Shown here: piece after piece, positions 6,032 through 7,584 of the stretch
Layout of the letters: every line of letters begins with the position of its first letter
How positions within the stretch are numbered: the first letter of the stretch is position 1
Source: Methanomassiliicoccus sp.
GTDB taxonomy: Archaea > Thermoplasmatota > Thermoplasmata > Methanomassiliicoccales > JACIVX01
Length of the DNA: 7,584 bases
Direction: 5' to 3'
Assembly (NCBI GenBank): GCA_020725985.1
Contig: DYTM01000059.1
Coordinates: forward strand, 1 to 7,584
The notes under the pieces: model-generated
What the model saw: only the letters and a program-made list of their open reading frames with translations
Told to the model about the DNA's origin: nothing
The model's database searches: none
Made by a program: the position numbers and the translations under genes

Positions 6032-6403
6032 TTGTCCCTGGAAAACGTTGTGTCAGCACTCGTTGCAGTCTTTGTATTTGTGGTTCCGGGATTCATCTGG
6101 AGCTACATCTTTTTCCCAGGTGGGACTAGGCTGGTCAACAAAGCAAAGGAAAGGGGTGATGCGGGAACCGACATAGTCGAAAGAATGGTTCTGAGTGTCG
6201 CCTTTTCGTTCGCTCTTGTTCCTCTTTCGCTTTTCGTCGCAAACATCATCCTAAACACGAAGGTTGACAGCGCGTTCTCCTTGGGTGTTTCGTTGATCGT
6301 CGCAACGGTGGGTCTCGCGGTGCTGTATGTGACTTCCAGGAGCGTCTACCTCCGATGGCTGTCAATCGTGAGAGGCGTTAGAACGAAGTTGTTCAGATCT
6401 TAG
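6029..6403 (+). CDS. Short membrane protein resembling the N-terminal part of DUF1616 proteins
   Basis: A 124-residue membrane protein with hydrophobic helices at about 5-29, 52-75 and 82-102 and a basic C-terminal tail. The order FVFVVPGFIWSYIFFPGG at 15-32, then IVERMVLSVAFSFALVPLSL at 49-68, matches my memory of archaeal DUF1616 proteins: a helix ending in a proline-glycine pair and FP, a charged loop, and an ER-starting helix with a VPL motif. Full DUF1616 proteins are usually much longer, so this is a short or single-module form. ATG 6029 is used; TTG at 6014, preceded by AAGGTCCAGGA, would add five residues. The glycosyltransferase gene begins 204 bases downstream on the same strand, and DUF1616 proteins often occur near surface-glycan genes, so a role in envelope assembly is possible but unproven. 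Confidence 0.75.
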   Translation: MLSLENVVSALVAVFVFVVPGFIWSYIFFPGGTRLVNKAKERGDAGTDIVERMVLSVAFSFALVPLSLFVANIILNTKVDSAFSLGVSLIVATVGLAVLYVTSRSVYLRWLSIVRGVRTKLFRS

Positions 6404-6607
6404 ACACTGTGCCGAGAGAAGTCAGGCATCCTATCCTCTACATATTCTGGACTCATAGAATGGGTTGGCTGATTTGCCCGGTGCGACGTGTCTCCGCTAG
6501 AGCGGGATGACGGAATGGCTCTGCACCCATAGATGAGCATAGTATGAGGCTGGTATGGGAATCGACAGAAAATATTATCTTGAGCCGCTCTCTTTGTCCA
6601 TTGTCCC
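6404..6607 (+). other. Spacer between the DUF1616-like gene and the glycosyltransferase gene
   Basis: These 204 bases hold no credible reading frame. Small inverted repeats occur (CCGC at 6494-6497 with GCGG at 6502-6505) but no T-rich terminator follows them. The 3' end carries the TATA element of the glycosyltransferase gene, so the two genes are likely transcribed separately. Confidence 0.5.
6568..6580 (+). promoter_or_regulatory. TATA box of the glycosyltransferase gene
   Basis: GAAAATATTATCT is the most AT-rich stretch in this spacer and sits about 33 bases ahead of the ATG at 6608. With the usual 25-base offset transcription would start near 6600-6605, a few bases before the ATG. No ribosome binding site precedes the start, which agrees with a nearly leaderless message. 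Confidence 0.6.
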
Positions 6608-7584
6608 ATGAGAGTGGCAGTACTGACCGGAGGGTATCCCCGATGGAAAGGGGATTTCACCAACGTATACCTTCATAGACTCGCCAGGTCGCTGAAGGAG
6701 GAAGGGATCGAGGTCCATGTCATCTGCCCTCATGCACCTGGCTTGAAAGAAGAGGAGGTAATGGATGGGATTCTCGTACACAGGTTTCGATACGCATATC
6801 CTTCAAGTTTCGAAACCCTGGCCTACTTCCCCGGGATCCCCGAAAAGCTGAAGACGATGAAGGGGAAGGTCTCTCTCCCCTTCTTCCTTTTGGGGATGCT
6901 GTTCGGACTGCTAAGAACGGCAAGAAAATGCAGGATTGACGTGGTGAACGCTCATTGGGCAACGCCGGCTGGATTCATCGCGGCTATCACGAAGAGGCTG
7001 ACAGGGAGACCCTACATTGTCACGCTCTATGGAGCAGAACTGTGGCCCGTGATGAACAGAAGGAACGGTCTGGCTCGGAGGTTGATACGATTCGCGCTGA
7101 AATCCGCAGACGGCGCTGTAGGCATAAGCGATGCCACCTCAGAGGCGGGAAGAATCGTGAGTGGAAGACAGGACATCGAAGTGCTTCCGGATGGGATTGA
7201 TGTCGAGACCTTCAATGATGGAATCGATCGCGCAGGTGCGAGGAGTAATATTGGCATCGGTGACGATGTAATGATATTCGCCTCTGGAAGAATGGTGGAG
7301 AGGAAGGGGTTCGTCTACCTCGTCAGGGCCCTTCCGGCGGTGATTGGGTCGGTTCCGAACGCGAGGTTGATCATAGGGGGAGACGGCCCAGAGAAAGATA
7401 GAATAATGGAGGAGGCAAATCGCCTCGGTGTCTCCAACGGGGTCATCCTTCCGGGATTCATCCGGGAGGAGGAATTCCCGAGCTATATGAGGGCGAGCGA
7501 CGTCTTCGTCTTGCCATCCATTGTTGACAGCCAGGGGGACACCGAGGGATCTGCGACCATACTCCTCGAGGCGATGGCTTGCGG
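6608..7584 (+). CDS. GT4-family glycosyltransferase, 3' end cut by the window edge
   Basis: Transfers a sugar from a nucleotide donor to a glycan or lipid acceptor on the cytoplasmic side of the membrane. The frame is open from the ATG at 6608 to the window end, 325 codons. Features of the GT-B fold and GT4 family: N-terminal GGYPRWKGDF at 8-17 followed by an LARSL helix, VNAHWATPAG (about 117-126), VTLYGAELW at 138-146 in place of the usual VTxHGxD, VLPDGID at 192-198, the donor-phosphate pair R228 and K233 in GRMVERKG, GGDGP at about 258-262, and the EX7E motif with E313 and E321 in EGSATILLEAMACG. About 50-70 residues are missing at the C-terminus. The start is supported by a TATA box near 6575. 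The acceptor is unknown; the membrane protein upstream suggests a surface-glycan or N-glycosylation locus. Confidence 0.95.
   Translation, partial: MRVAVLTGGYPRWKGDFTNVYLHRLARSLKEEGIEVHVICPHAPGLKEEEVMDGILVHRFRYAYPSSFETLAYFPGIPEKLKTMKGKVSLPFFLLGMLFGLLRTARKCRIDVVNAHWATPAGFIAAITKRLTGRPYIVTLYGAELWPVMNRRNGLARRLIRFALKSADGAVGISDATSEAGRIVSGRQDIEVLPDGIDVETFNDGIDRAGARSNIGIGDDVMIFASGRMVERKGFVYLVRALPAVIGSVPNARLIIGGDGPEKDRIMEEANRLGVSNGVILPGFIREEEFPSYMRASDVFVLPSIVDSQGDTEGSATILLEAMAC

Noticed and set aside
6404..6567. Small hairpins between the DUF1616-like and glycosyltransferase genes as an intrinsic terminator
   Set aside because: Stems are only four or five pairs and no T-rich tract follows.

Overview
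The window looks archaeal, most likely from a Thermoplasmata-related euryarchaeon. This placement is an inference from gene style: TATA-like boxes lie about 25 bases ahead of several starts, two genes appear to be leaderless, the regulator is a tandem winged-helix protein of archaeal type, and a secreted protein carries a C-terminal membrane anchor. GC content is moderate to high. No rRNA, tRNA, CRISPR array, transposase or integrase was recognised.

Positions 1-2222, minus strand: a polar amino-acid ABC importer operon in the order binding protein, permease, ATPase. The binding-protein gene has a clear TATA box and a strong ribosome binding site. The ATPase gene runs off the left edge.

Positions 2223-3569: one plus-strand gene (2428-2916) encodes a small membrane-anchored protein with an EF-hand-like DxDGDG loop, and its promoter implies a leaderless or nearly leaderless transcript. 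About 650 bases without a credible gene follow, holding only weak inverted repeats, one hairpin and an orphan TATA-like box.

Positions 3570-5940: the most interesting unit. A minus-strand pair (87-residue three-helix membrane protein, then a regulator with two winged-helix domains) is divergent from a plus-strand gene. That gene encodes a 439-residue surface protein with a signal peptide, a methionine/histidine/tryptophan-rich N-terminus, a long probably beta-rich ectodomain and a C-terminal transmembrane anchor. The 184-base divergent spacer holds GTTC/GAAC elements at 10-11 base steps between two candidate promoters, which is a likely operator. I infer a small regulatory cassette in which the winged-helix pair controls the surface protein, possibly in response to metal, redox or envelope state. 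A T-rich terminator follows the surface protein gene.

Positions 6014-7584, plus strand: a short membrane protein resembling the N-terminal part of DUF1616 proteins, then a GT4-family glycosyltransferase cut by the right edge. Together they suggest the start of a surface-glycan or N-glycosylation locus.
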